Positions 8,906-17,444 are shown, numbered from the stretch's first letter. The stretch: DNA of 64,000 nt from Streptomyces sp. SUK 48 (GCF_009650765.1 NZ_CP045740.1:1302001-1366000); one strand, 5' to 3'. Notes: generated from the letters alone by a model not told the origin. Program-made: numbers and translations.

Positions 8906-11380
8906 GCTCAATGCCTCGGCGCCGTGGGCCCGACGGCGTGTTGCCTGGGGGCGGTGACGAGATAGGGGCGCACGCTCTTGACCAGCATCGCCATCTCGTA
9001 GCCGAGCACGGCCGCGTCGGCCTCGCGGCCCGCCAGCACGGCGAGGCAGGTGCCGGAGCCCGCGGTGGTGACGAACAGCAGGGTCGAGGCGAGTTCCACG
9101 ACGACCTGCCGTACGTCGCCGCAGTCCCCGAACCGGACGCCCGCGCTGCGGCCGAGCGAGTACAGGCCGGAGGCGAGGGCGGCCATGTGGTCGGCGCTGT
9201 CCGGGTCGAGGCCGTGCACGGCCTTCACCAGCCCGTCGCAGGACAGGAGCACCGCGCTGCTGGTGTGCGGTACGCGTTGCACAAGGCCGCTGAGCAGCCA
9301 GTCGAGGTCGGATGCGTGAGCGGTCGGCGCATCGCTCGCCATGGTGGATCGACTCCTTGGGGTACGAAAAGCGTTGGGGCGCTGTGGGTTGGGGGCGCAA
9401 TGGGTTGGGGCCGGTACGGCTCGTACGGCGCCCTGCGCGGGTCCGGTACGAGGGGTCAGCCGGTCGGTGCGCTTCCCTCGGTCGGGCCGGTGGACAGGGG
9501 GGCGGTTCGGGGTGGAGGTGCGTGAAGTCGCCCTGTATCCGGGACTCTTGGGGCGGGCCCTGATCGGGGTGCAGGACGCGCAGCCGCGCGGGTTCGGCGG
9601 GTGTGCGGGCGGGGCCGGGGTGACCGGCGTGGGTGTGCTCGCCGTCCGTCGCCGGCCGGGCCGCCTCGGCGAGACCGATGCCGCGCTGGAAGGCCGCCAT
9701 CAGTCCGGGGTCGTGGCCGCCGAGTGTGTCGCCGTCCTGCCGGGGCGCGGGGCCGCCGCGGAGCTGGGGGACGAGGTTCTCCTGGGCGCGGCGGCGCGGC
9801 AGTTGGGGCTTGGGCATGGTGCCGCGCACGGTGTCGACGCGCGCGGTGGGCGGCACGCCGTCGTGCTCCTCGACCACCGCGCGGTGCCGGGCCCGGACAC
9901 CGGGTACCGCCTCGGCGGGGGTGGCGCGCTCGCGGTGGGTGCCGCGGACGGGGAGCGGGGGCGGCTCGTCGTGGGTGTGAACTTCTTTGGGCACGATGGG
10001 CGTTGGACTCATCGGTACGGGTGCGGGCACGGTCCGCACCGGCTGCGGCTGCGGCTGCGGCTGCGGCTGCGGCTGCTGCTGCTGCACCGGCTGTGGCTGC
10101 CGCACCGGCGCGGGCGGTTCCACCCGGACCTGTGCGGGCGGCAGGGCGGCGGTCGCCGGCTCGCACACCGCCTGCGGCGTGCCCAACAGCGCCTCGGGTA
10201 CGACGAGTACGGCCTGGACGCCGCCGTAGATGTTGCTCTGGAGCCGGACGCCGATGCCGTGCCGACGGGCGAGCTGGGAGACGACGTAGAGGCCGATGCG
10301 GCCGTCGGCCAGCAGGCTGGCGACGTTGACCTGGTCGGGGTCGGCCAGCAGGGCGTTCATCCGGTTCTGTTCGCCGACGGGCATCCCGAGCCCGCGGTCC
10401 TCGACCTCGACGGCGAGCCCGGAGGTGACCAGGCCCGCGCGCAGCAGCACCTGGGTGCCGGGGGCGGAGAACACCGTGGCGTTCTCGATGAGTTCGGCGA
10501 GCAGGTGGATGACGTCGGCGACGGCGTGGCCGCGCAGTTCGCCGTCGGTCGGGGGCACCAGTTTGACCCGGGAGTACTGCTCGACCTCGGCGATGGCGGA
10601 GCGCAGCACCTCGGTCATGCTCACCGGGTTGCTCCACTGGCGCCGGGAGACGGCGCCGCCGAGGACGGCGAGGTTCTCGGCGTGCCGCCGGATGCGGGTG
10701 GCCAGGTGGTCCACGTGGAAGAGGCCCTTGAGCAGGTCGGGGTCCTCGATCTCGTGTTCCAGGTCGTCCAGGATGGAGATCTCGCGGTGCACGAGGGACT
10801 GGAGCCGGCGCGCGAGGTTGACGAAGACCTCCAGCTTCTGCTCGCTGCCCGCGTGGCTGGAGAGCTGGGCGGCCCGCACGACGGCGGTGACGGCGCCGTC
10901 GTGGGCGCGGGCCAGGTCGGCGGCGAGCAGTTCGAAGTCGTCGGCGTCCGTGGGCGCCCTGCGGCGGGACGGGCGCTGCGGCGGCGCCTCCCCCCGGCGC
11001 AGGGCGTCCACGAGTTCATGCAGGTCGGCCTCGCCGCGGGCGGCGGTGCGGCGCAGCGCGTCGATGCGCTCGGCGACGCCGCGGGCGGCCCGGTCGGCGG
11101 CCACGGCGGCGATCAGGATGCCGGCGACGGCCACGGTGACCGCGCCGCCGAGCACGGCCCACAGGACGGGGCCGGTGCGGGCGCCGGTGGAGCGGATGGT
11201 GAACAGGACGGCGGCGGTGGCGCCGAGGGCGACCGCGAGCGGGGGCAGCACGGCGAGCCGCATCAACTGGGGCCGTATGTGCGTCTCGGGCAGTGCGGGA
11301 GCGGGTCGGGCGACCGGCCGTCCGTGCCGCCCGCCCTCCCGGCGGTCGGCACGGGTGGCCGGTGCGCGAAGGTGAGACAT
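8534..11380 (-). CDS. Conservon sensor histidine kinase (CvnA-type), frame open into DUF742
   Basis: The kinase part covers about residues 1-600: two membrane segments near residues 38-100, a HAMP-like linker, a dimerisation region, and an ATPase domain with ELIENATVFSAPGTQ (N box) and EVEDRGLGMP (G1). A Pro/Gln-rich tail follows, with a tandem PQ repeat encoded near 10041-10086, ending in DPGLMAAFQRGIGLAEAA, typical of CvnA. No stop follows: the frame runs on through the roadblock gene (other frame) to the DUF742 stop, 948 codons in all. A stop exists at 9456 in the neighbouring frame, so an indel in the Pro-rich tail is likely. ATG 11380 has GAGG 8 nt upstream. Confidence 0.8.
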   Translation of the reverse strand: MSHLRAPATRADRREGGRHGRPVARPAPALPETHIRPQLMRLAVLPPLAVALGATAAVLFTIRSTGARTGPVLWAVLGGAVTVAVAGILIAAVAADRAARGVAERIDALRRTAARGEADLHELVDALRRGEAPPQRPSRRRAPTDADDFELLAADLARAHDGAVTAVVRAAQLSSHAGSEQKLEVFVNLARRLQSLVHREISILDDLEHEIEDPDLLKGLFHVDHLATRIRRHAENLAVLGGAVSRRQWSNPVSMTEVLRSAIAEVEQYSRVKLVPPTDGELRGHAVADVIHLLAELIENATVFSAPGTQVLLRAGLVTSGLAVEVEDRGLGMPVGEQNRMNALLADPDQVNVASLLADGRIGLYVVSQLARRHGIGVRLQSNIYGGVQAVLVVPEALLGTPQAVCEPATAALPPAQVRVEPPAPVRQPQPVQQQQPQPQPQPQPQPVRTVPAPVPMSPTPIVPKEVHTHDEPPPLPVRGTHRERATPAEAVPGVRARHRAVVEEHDGVPPTARVDTVRGTMPKPQLPRRRAQENLVPQLRGGPAPRQDGDTLGGHDPGLMAAFQRGIGLAEAARPATDGEHTHAGHPGPARTPAEPARLRVLHPDQGPPQESRIQGDFTHLHPEPPPCPPARPREAHRPADPSYRTRAGRRTSRTGPNPLRPQPTAPQRFSYPKESIHHGERCADRSRIRPRLAAQRPCATRTAHQQRGAPVLRRAGEGRARPRPGQRRPHGRPRLRPVLARPQRGRPVRGLRRRTAGRRGTRLDPAVRHHRGLRHLPRRAGGPRGRRGRARLRDGDAGQERAPLSRHRPQATRRRAHGAEALSVAAAGDGPWLDDAAGRLVRPFTVSNGRTEPSVALDLISQVMATGVTPLGYLGPEHAQALDLCRAPVSVAEVAAHLKLPAVVTKVLLADLVDCEALTTKPPAFHHTPTDRSLLEAVLDGLRRQL
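8908..9342 (-). CDS. Roadblock/LC7 domain protein (CvnB-type)
   Basis: A 144-residue roadblock/LC7 protein (LDWLLSGLVQRVPHTSSAVL opening, then VLLSCDGLVKAVHGLD). This family scaffolds or acts on MglA-like GTPases. AAGGAG lies 11 nt before ATG 9342, an excellent ribosome site, so it is a real gene despite lying wholly inside the open frame of the kinase. It overlaps the DUF742 gene start. Confidence 0.9.
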   Translation of the reverse strand: MASDAPTAHASDLDWLLSGLVQRVPHTSSAVLLSCDGLVKAVHGLDPDSADHMAALASGLYSLGRSAGVRFGDCGDVRQVVVELASTLLFVTTAGSGTCLAVLAGREADAAVLGYEMAMLVKSVRPYLVTAPRQHAVGPTAPRH

Positions 11381-11702
11381 CTGCGTCCTCGTACGGGTCC
11401 GTCGGGCCTGGGGTCGGACACTCACGGTAGTCGCCTCCGCCTCATGTGCGAGGGGCAGTTGCCAAACTCCCCCGCCCAGCGTCCCGCTCTGGTATTAGGC
11501 TCCGTACGAAAGACCGATGACCGGGCCGCGTGTGCTCCGATCGGGTCGAAAAATATCGATAAGGTCTGATCAAAAGCGGTCAGAAAGAGCGGGCGGGTCG
11601 GGAGGTCCGCCCCCTCGGCTCATGCCTCGGATCACGCCCTCTCCACGGCATTCGCCGCCCGCCGAACCGCGCGGGACCTCGCGCCCGACCCACCCGCAAA
11701 TG
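11381..11702. other. Intergenic region, conservon promoter side
   Basis: No gene is seen. GC falls around 11480-11580 (for example AAAAATATCGATAAGGTCTGATC near 11548), the kind of stretch that holds a promoter for the kinase operon on the minus strand. No firm -35/-10 pair can be assigned. Confidence 0.4.
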
Positions 11703-11963
11703 TCACTGAACGTATTCCCCTTGGCCTTCGATGGGCTCGCCTCGTGTGCCCCGGCGGAGGGTGAGCGACATCAGGTCGCTGGGAGCGCCCGGCCGCACGC
11801 GGTGCCAGCAGCCGGGGGGCACGATCCACACGCGGCCCGCCCGCAGCCGTACCGCCCCGTCGGCCTCCGGGCGCATCTCCCCGTGGTCGGCGTGCACCAC
11901 GACCTGGCCGTCCCGGCCGATGTGCAGCGCGGCGGCGCACAGGTCGACGGGGGTGAGGGGTCC
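11703..11963 (-). pseudogene. Cupin-type gene remnant, 5' truncated
   Basis: The frame ending at 11703 reads a cupin-like C-terminal piece of about 86 residues (VDLCAAALHIGRDGQVVVHA ... VWIVPPGCWHRVRPG). The HADHGEM and IVPPGCWHRV strands fit the ligand half of a cupin sensor domain, as in AraC-type regulators. No start codon with a ribosome site lies upstream and the match breaks off near 11960, where a + strand coding fragment begins. It looks like the end of a gene cut by a rearrangement. Confidence 0.4.
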
Positions 11964-11964
11964 G

Positions 11965-12250
11965 CGACAAGGAGGAGTTGCTCGTCCCGCTGCTGGACGA
12001 CCCCTGGATCGTGGAGGTGCTCACCGCGGACGACCTGATGTCCGCCTCGGCGCTGCGGTCCGTACGACGGCGAACCGGCCGCGCGCGGACGACGGCCGCC
12101 CCGCCTGCGGGGAGCGGCTCTTCACCGGTCTCGCCCCGGGAGAACTGCCGCGTCTGGCACAACTCATGGACACGCGGGGCCCGTTGACCGCCGAGGACAC
12201 CTGTCTCGACGGCCCCCGGGCGCTGGTGGAGGGCCTCGCCGGCCAGGGCG
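11965..12250 (+). pseudogene. Degraded + strand coding fragment
   Basis: The + strand reads DKEELLVPLLDDPWIVEVLT then ADDLMSASALRSV. A frame change follows near 12060, with ERLFTGLAPGELPRLAQLMD continuing in another frame. Codon use looks coding in both pieces. I do not recognise the family. There is no start or stop that makes sense, so this is probably the broken end of a gene joined to the cupin fragment at about 11960. Confidence 0.3.
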
Positions 12251-12269
12251 AGGCCCTCGGGCGTCTGCC

Positions 12270-13436
12270 TCAGCCGCGCTTCGGCGGCTCCGCGACCAGG
12301 GCGCCGACCGAGCGCCAGGTGCGGCGCACCTCGCCGGACACGCCGCGCCACCACGCCTCGGCCGGAAGCTTCCCGGCGGGCTCGAAGGGCTCGCCGGGAC
12401 GCGGCAGGGCGACCGCCTGGCCGGCCTCCTCGGCGGCCTCCTTGGTCCACTCCCCCGGCTCGGCCCACGGGTGCGGGGCGAGATTGAAGGTGCCCCAGTG
12501 GATCGGGAGCAGCACGCCGTGCGGCGCGCCGCCCTGGAGGTCCAGATGGGCGCGCAGGCCCTCGTCGGGACGCATGTGGATGTCCGGCCAGAACTCGCTG
12601 TACGCGCCGATCTGCACCATCGTGGCGTCGAACGGGCCGTGGGCGGTGCCGATGTCCTGGAAGCCGTCGAAGTAGCCGGTGTCGCCGCTGTGGTAGATCC
12701 GGTGCTCCTCGCCGGCGACGGCCCAGGAGGCCCACAGGGTGTGCTGGGTGTTGCGCAGGCCGCGGCCGCAGAAGTGGCGGGCCGGGGTCGCGGTGAGGGT
12801 GAGGCCGGCGACCCGGGCCGACTCGTGCCAGTCCAGTTCGCGCAGCCGGTCCGGCGAGACGCCCCAGTGTTCGAGGTGGGCACCCACGCCGAGCGGCACG
12901 GCGAAGACGGTGTCGGTGCCGGCCAGCGCCTTGATGGTGGGCAGGTCGAGATGGTCGTAGTGGTCGTGGGAGATCACCACCACGTCGACGTCCCCGAGCG
13001 CGGCGAGCGGCAGCGGCACGGGGTGCAGCCGCTTGGGCCCGGCGAAGGGGAACGGGGAGCAGCGCTCGCCCCACACCGGGTCGAAGAGCACCCGGTGGCC
13101 GTCGATCTCGGCGAGCACGCTGGAGTGCCCCATCCAGGTCAGCCGCAGGCCCGTGGCGGGCGGCCGGGCGAGGTCGGCGAAGGTCGTGGGGTGCACCGGG
13201 ACGGTGCCCCGGGGGGCGCGCAGCGGCCGGGTCTCCTTGTCGAAGAAGACCTTCGCGAAGTCCAGCGTGGAGCCGGAGGGCCGGGTGCGCGCGGTGCCGC
13301 CGGGGTTCTGGAAGACGCCGTCCTTGAAGTGCGGGGAGCGGCGGATGCGTGCCAGGCGCTCACCGCCCGGGTCCACACCGAAGGCCGCCGGGCGCGGCAC
13401 ACGGGGGCCTGAGGTCGAGGAACGCGGACCGGTCAC
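12270..13436 (-). CDS. Metallo-beta-lactamase-fold hydrolase (UlaG/NAPE-PLD-like)
   Basis: A 388-residue MBL-fold metal hydrolase. Metal ligands are seen in VVISHDHYDHLDLP (HxHxDH-type motif, written HDHYDH), ARHFCGRG, HSGDTGY and PIHWGTFNL. The TWMGHSSVLAEIDGHRVLFDPVW opening is typical of the UlaG/N-acyl-phosphatidylethanolamine phospholipase D-like group. The substrate is unknown. GTG 13436 is preferred over longer starts because GGGAGG lies 6 nt upstream. It is divergent from the dehydrogenase gene, with 162 nt between. Confidence 0.85.
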   Translation of the reverse strand: MTGPRSSTSGPRVPRPAAFGVDPGGERLARIRRSPHFKDGVFQNPGGTARTRPSGSTLDFAKVFFDKETRPLRAPRGTVPVHPTTFADLARPPATGLRLTWMGHSSVLAEIDGHRVLFDPVWGERCSPFPFAGPKRLHPVPLPLAALGDVDVVVISHDHYDHLDLPTIKALAGTDTVFAVPLGVGAHLEHWGVSPDRLRELDWHESARVAGLTLTATPARHFCGRGLRNTQHTLWASWAVAGEEHRIYHSGDTGYFDGFQDIGTAHGPFDATMVQIGAYSEFWPDIHMRPDEGLRAHLDLQGGAPHGVLLPIHWGTFNLAPHPWAEPGEWTKEAAEEAGQAVALPRPGEPFEPAGKLPAEAWWRGVSGEVRRTWRSVGALVAEPPKRG

Positions 13437-13510
13437 GGTACCTCCCGGTTGAGTGGTGGGGCCCTCCATTATGGTCGGCCCATCCGACAACCCGGGAACG
13501 ACCCCTTACT

Positions 13511-13528
13511 ACTGAATCGTCGTTCAGT
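13511..13528. promoter_or_regulatory. TetR-type operator 1
   Basis: ACTGAATCGTCGTTCAGT, an 18-bp dyad with arms ACTGAA/TTCAGT. It lies between the divergent hydrolase and dehydrogenase genes. The same pattern recurs at 13558-13575, so it is a likely binding site for the TetR protein encoded two genes downstream. Confidence 0.6.
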
Positions 13529-13557
13529 ACGTTGACGAGCGCGGGACCGCGCCCGAT

Positions 13558-13575
13558 ACTGACTCGGCATTCAGT
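13558..13575. promoter_or_regulatory. TetR-type operator 2
   Basis: ACTGACTCGGCATTCAGT differs from operator 1 at four positions and keeps the outer arms. It ends 23 nt before the dehydrogenase ATG, so binding here would block transcription or promoter clearance. Confidence 0.55.
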
Positions 13576-13598
13576 GGAACGACTCCGAGGACGCCCCG

Positions 13599-14792
13599 AT
13601 GACCGCCCCCTTGATCTCCCTCACCTGGACCGACCACGTCACCGGCCGGCAGGGGTTCCTCGTCGTGGACCGGCTGGTGCGGGGCGTGTGCAGCGGCGGG
13701 CTGCGGATGCGCCCCGGCTGCACGCTGGAGGAGGTGACGGGCCTGGCCCGGGGCATGACCGTGAAGGAGGCCCTGCACTACGACCCCGAGGGCCGCTACG
13801 TCCCGCTCGGCGGCGCGAAGGGCGGCATCGACTGCGATCCGCGCGACCCGGCGGCGTACGGGCTGCTGGTGCGCTACCTGCGGGCGGTGCGGCCGTACCT
13901 CGAGAGCTGCTGGACGACCGGCGAGGACCTGGGTCTGACCCAGGACCTGGTGGACCGGGCGGCGGCCGAGGCGGGCCTGGTCTCCACCGTGCAGGCGGTG
14001 TATCCGCTGCTGGACGACGAGGCGGCGGCGCGGGCGCGGCTCGCGGACGCCTTCGCGGTCGAGGTGGACGGCATCGGCCTGGACGAGCTGGCGGGCGGCT
14101 GCGGGGTGGCCGAGTCGGTGCTGACCGCGCTGGACCGCGCGGGGCTGCCGTACCGGGGGACGCGGGTCGCCGTGCAGGGCCTCGGCACCATGGGCGGGGC
14201 GACGGCGCGCTTCCTCGCCCGGGCGGGCCTGAGCGTGGTCGCGGTCGCCGACGTCGAGGGGACGATCGCCGACCCGGACGGCCTCGACGTCGAGGCGCTG
14301 CTCGCCGCGCGGGACGGGTACGGCACGGTCGACCGCTCGAAGCTGCGTCCCGCAGACCGGCTGCTGCCGGGTGACGCCTGGCTGGCGGCGGACGCGGAGG
14401 TGCTGGTACCCGCTGCCGTGTCGTACGCGATCACCCCCTCGAACCAGGCGCGGATCAGGGCCCGTTGGATCGCGGAGGCGGCCAACATGCCGGTGCTGCC
14501 GCAGGCGGAGGCGCTGCTGGCCGCGCGCGGGGTGACCGTGCTGCCGGACGTGGTGGTCAACTCGGCGACGAACGCGTGGTGGTGGTGGACCCTGTTCGGC
14601 GACATCGGCGCCGACGCGGAGGGGGCGTTCGCCCATGTCCGCCGCGCGATGCGCGCCCTGCTCACCCTGACCCTCGACCGGGCGGCGGCCGACGGTACGA
14701 CACCCCGCGCGGCGGCGCACGCCGTGGCCGCCGACCGGCTGCCGGTGCTCACGGAACGGTTCGGGTCGTACCGGCACGACACACTAGGGTGA
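13599..14792 (+). CDS. Glu/Leu/Phe/Val dehydrogenase family protein
   Basis: A 397-residue amino-acid dehydrogenase that would interconvert an amino acid and its 2-oxo acid with NAD(P). It shows the catalytic lysine motif PLGGAKGGI (near residue 70), then EDLGLT, and a Rossmann domain with VQGLGTMGG. AANMPVLPQAEALL and VVNSATN are conserved substrate/nicotinamide segments. It resembles the larger actinobacterial branch rather than the classic valine dehydrogenase. The substrate cannot be settled from sequence. It is cotranscribed with the TetR gene 4 nt downstream and has two operator-like dyads upstream. Confidence 0.85.
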   Translation: MTAPLISLTWTDHVTGRQGFLVVDRLVRGVCSGGLRMRPGCTLEEVTGLARGMTVKEALHYDPEGRYVPLGGAKGGIDCDPRDPAAYGLLVRYLRAVRPYLESCWTTGEDLGLTQDLVDRAAAEAGLVSTVQAVYPLLDDEAAARARLADAFAVEVDGIGLDELAGGCGVAESVLTALDRAGLPYRGTRVAVQGLGTMGGATARFLARAGLSVVAVADVEGTIADPDGLDVEALLAARDGYGTVDRSKLRPADRLLPGDAWLAADAEVLVPAAVSYAITPSNQARIRARWIAEAANMPVLPQAEALLAARGVTVLPDVVVNSATNAWWWWTLFGDIGADAEGAFAHVRRAMRALLTLTLDRAAADGTTPRAAAHAVAADRLPVLTERFGSYRHDTLG

Positions 14793-14796
14793 CCGG

Positions 14797-15414
14797 GTGG
14801 CGAGAGTGCGGTTGAGCGTGGCCGAGCGGCAGGGAGAACTGCTGCGGGCCGCCGTCGAGCAGATCGAGGCGCGGGGCGTGGCGGCGGTCAGGATCGCCGA
14901 TGTGGCGGCCGTGCTCGGGGTGAGCAACGCACTGGTGCTGTACCACTTCTCGACCAAGGAGAAGCTGGTCGCCGCCGCGTTCGCGCACGCCGCCGAGGGC
15001 GATCTCGCGCAGCTGCGCAAGCTCCTCGGGCGGCGGACGACCGCGCTGCGCAGGCTGCGGGCCGCGGTGCGCTGGTACGCGCCGACCGGACAGGCCAAGG
15101 GCTGGCGGCTGTGGATCGAGGGGTGGGCCGTCGCCCTGCGCGAACCGGCCCTGCGCGAGGTCACCCGCGATCTGGACCGCCGGTGGAAGGCCGCCCTCGC
15201 CGAGGTCATCGCCGAGGGCGTCGCCGCCGGCGAGTTCGCCTGCCCCGACCCCCAGGCCGCGGCCCTGCGCCTGACCGCCCTCCTCGACGGCCTCGCCGTC
15301 CAGCTGACCTCGTACCCGGGTTCGGTGTCGCGAGCGCGGGCGCGGGAGTGGGTGGACGAGACGCTGGCCCGGGAACTGGGCGTGGGGCGGGAGGAGTTGA
15401 GGGGGCGGGCCTGA
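14797..15414 (+). CDS. TetR-family regulator
   Basis: A 205-residue TetR protein: helix-turn-helix at residues 20-55 (VRIADVAAVLGVSNALVLYHF) and a ligand domain after residue 70. It begins with GTG 4 nt after the dehydrogenase stop, so they are cotranscribed. It probably represses this operon through the paired dyads at 13511 and 13558; this is inference from context. The ligand is unknown but may be the dehydrogenase substrate or product. Confidence 0.88.
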   Translation: MARVRLSVAERQGELLRAAVEQIEARGVAAVRIADVAAVLGVSNALVLYHFSTKEKLVAAAFAHAAEGDLAQLRKLLGRRTTALRRLRAAVRWYAPTGQAKGWRLWIEGWAVALREPALREVTRDLDRRWKAALAEVIAEGVAAGEFACPDPQAAALRLTALLDGLAVQLTSYPGSVSRARAREWVDETLARELGVGREELRGRA

Positions 15415-15764
15415 GGGGTGAGGTCCTGAGCGGGCGGGGTCGACAGGGTGGGTGCGACCGGGCGCCGGGGGGATTGACCGCGTTGGGTGCCAGGCGGCTT
15501 CGGCCGGGTGCCCGGTGGCCGTGACGGGTGCGTGAAGGCTGTGGCCGAGGCGGATGCCCGACAGCTGTGGCCGGGGCGGGTCCGGACTCCGTCCGTTCGC
15601 GGCCGGGACGTCCAGGCGGCGTCCGGTCCTGGCTGGCGGGCCGGGGCGGCGGCGTTCCCCGGGGTGGATGGGCACGGGCCGTCCCGCCCTCCTCGGCTCC
15701 CCCGTGGCCGGGGCGCCGAGCGGCGCCTCGAACCAGCGGCGTCACCCCCGGCGCGTCTCCCCCG
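15415..15764. other. Intergenic region between convergent genes
   Basis: 350 nt between the TetR stop and the M20 amidohydrolase stop. No gene, RNA or clear terminator hairpin is recognised. The sequence is very GC-rich with many short G/C runs. Confidence 0.5.
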
Positions 15765-17075
15765 TCACCCCTCCCCCGCCCCCCGGCCCAGCCTCGCCAG
15801 CGCCCCCGTCACCATCGCCGCGATCCCCGTCTGCAAGGTCAGCCGGACGCTCGGGAGATACCGGGGCGAGTGGTTCGCCGGCAGCGCGCGGAGCTTGGCC
15901 GCGGGGTCGGGGCCGGGGGCGGCGGCCCATTGGGCCGGGCCGGTGGCGCCGAGCATCCAGTAGCAGCCCCGGATGCCGCCGTGGCCGTGCAGATGCGCGC
16001 CCGCACCGGTCAGGAGCGGGAAGTCCTCGGTGGCCGGGGCCGGGGGCCAGGAGGTGACGCGGGCGGTGCCGAACGCGGACCGGTGGGCGGTGCGGACGCC
16101 TGCGGTGACCTCCGGGTCGGTGACGGTGATACCGGAGCGGGAGACGGTGGTGACGGTGACCCGGGGCGCCGGCGCGGCCGTCGCGGCCTCGGCACGGGCC
16201 AGTCGTGCGACGTCCGCGGCGGCGCGGTCGAGGGCGGGATCGGAGAAGCCACGCAGGGAGATCAGCAGGTCGGCGCGGTCGGGGAGCACGTTTCCCGGGT
16301 GTCCGGTGTCTCCGGCCCGCAGCGCGGTGGCGGTGACGGTGGGGCGCCCGCTCGCACCGGCCGCGACCTCGGGCAGCCGCATGACCAGCCCGGCCGCCGC
16401 CCGCAGCGGGTCTGCGGCGAGGTGCGCGGTGGCGGCGTGGCCCCCGTCGCCCTCGAAGACCACCGCCAGGGTGCGACTGCCCGCCAGTACCGGGCCCTCG
16501 GCGTGCGCCACCATCCCCGCCGGGAAGGGCGCGGTGTGCTGGGCGAGCACCTCGTCGGGCGGGGTGACGCGGTCGTAGAGCCCGTCCTCCAGCATGGCCC
16601 GGGCGCCGCCGAGGGTCTCCTCCGCGGGCTGGCCGAGCAGCAGCAGCGTGCCCCGCCACAGGTCCCGCCGGGCCGCGAGCCAGCGTCCGGCGGCCGCCAC
16701 ACAGGCGAGGTGGGCGTCGTGGCCGCAGGCGTGCATCACGGGGACCGGTCGGCCGTCGGGCCCGGTGGCGGTGACGGTGCTGGCATACGGCGCTCCGGTG
16801 GCCTCGGCGACCGGCAGTGCGTCGAGTTCGGCGCGCAGCAGGACGGCGGGGCCCTCGCCGTTGCGCAGTTCGGCCGCGACGCCGTGGCCGCCGATGCCGC
16901 GCAGCACCCGGTAGCCGTCGGCGTCCAGCCGGTCCGCGAACCGGGCGGCGGTGCGCGCTTCGGCGCCGGAGAGTTCCGGATGGCGGTGCAGGTCGAGGTA
17001 GAACTCGGCGGTCGGTGCCAACAGCTCGGCCAGGCCCGGGAGTTCCTGAGTGGTTCGGGTGGGTTTGGTGCTCAT
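15765..17075 (-). CDS. M20-family amidohydrolase
   Basis: A 436-residue zinc peptidase/amidohydrolase of the M20D type (hippurate hydrolase/IAA-amino-acid hydrolase group), removing acyl groups from amino acids or peptides. Motifs: LHRHPELSGAEARTAARF at the start, MHACGHDAHLACV (metal ligands), QPAEETLGGARAML with catalytic Glu-Glu, and HGHGG-type late ligand. ATG 17075 follows GAGGAG at 8 nt. It is divergent from the RiPP precursor gene with 179 nt between. Whether it belongs to the RiPP cluster is unknown; a role in processing or deacylation is possible but unsupported. Confidence 0.88.
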   Translation of the reverse strand: MSTKPTRTTQELPGLAELLAPTAEFYLDLHRHPELSGAEARTAARFADRLDADGYRVLRGIGGHGVAAELRNGEGPAVLLRAELDALPVAEATGAPYASTVTATGPDGRPVPVMHACGHDAHLACVAAAGRWLAARRDLWRGTLLLLGQPAEETLGGARAMLEDGLYDRVTPPDEVLAQHTAPFPAGMVAHAEGPVLAGSRTLAVVFEGDGGHAATAHLAADPLRAAAGLVMRLPEVAAGASGRPTVTATALRAGDTGHPGNVLPDRADLLISLRGFSDPALDRAAADVARLARAEAATAAPAPRVTVTTVSRSGITVTDPEVTAGVRTAHRSAFGTARVTSWPPAPATEDFPLLTGAGAHLHGHGGIRGCYWMLGATGPAQWAAAPGPDPAAKLRALPANHSPRYLPSVRLTLQTGIAAMVTGALARLGRGAGEG

Positions 17076-17254
17076 GTCAGTGGCTCCTCGGGCAGGTGTC
17101 AGCGAGGTGACAGCGAACGGCAAGGGGGGTGCACGCGGACGCGCGTAGAACTGTGAGTGCCGGAAGGACATGACGTTCCCGCGGTCGCGGGGTGTCGCCG
17201 TCCGAACCGCCCGACCGGCCGTCCCGCACCGTCCCCGAAACGCTAGGAGTCGTC

Positions 17255-17428
17255 ATGTCCGACAACGCCCTCGCCTCTCTCGCCCAGGAGATCCTGGACC
17301 TCGAGTCGGAGACCTTCGAGATCACCGACTACTCGGACGCCAGCGAGGTCATGCTCGGTTCGTCCACGAGCTGCTCCTCCACGAGCACCTGTTCCAGCAC
17401 CACGAGCACCACCTCCTGCACCGCCTGA
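17255..17428 (+). CDS. Thiopeptide/azole-type RiPP precursor peptide
   Basis: A 57-residue precursor. The leader (residues 1-35) is acidic, with AQEILDLESETFEITDYSDA resembling thiazolylpeptide-type leaders. After VMLG the last 22 residues (36-57) hold 10 Ser, 8 Thr, 3 Cys and a final Ala, so every residue but one is a substrate for azole formation or dehydration. GGAG lies 8 nt before ATG 17255, which decides this start over an in-frame ATG 63 nt upstream. It is on the + strand, convergent with the biosynthetic operon, and separated from it by a strong terminator. The mature peptide probably starts at or near residue 36; the cleavage site is inferred. Confidence 0.88.
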   Translation: MSDNALASLAQEILDLESETFEITDYSDASEVMLGSSTSCSSTSTCSSTTSTTSCTA

Positions 17429-17444
17429 CGTCCGGCGTCGGTGG

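Noticed and set aside
9456..10637. Alternative 393-codon minus-strand frame within the kinase gene
   Set aside because: Its Arg/Pro/Ala-rich translation has no domain. Only its stop at 9456 matters, as the probable original kinase end.
15528..17156. A long open frame (542 codons) on the + strand opposite the M20 amidohydrolase
   Set aside because: It mirrors the amidohydrolase codons in very GC-rich DNA, has a Gly/Gln-rich meaningless translation and no ribosome site. The minus-strand gene has clear catalytic motifs.
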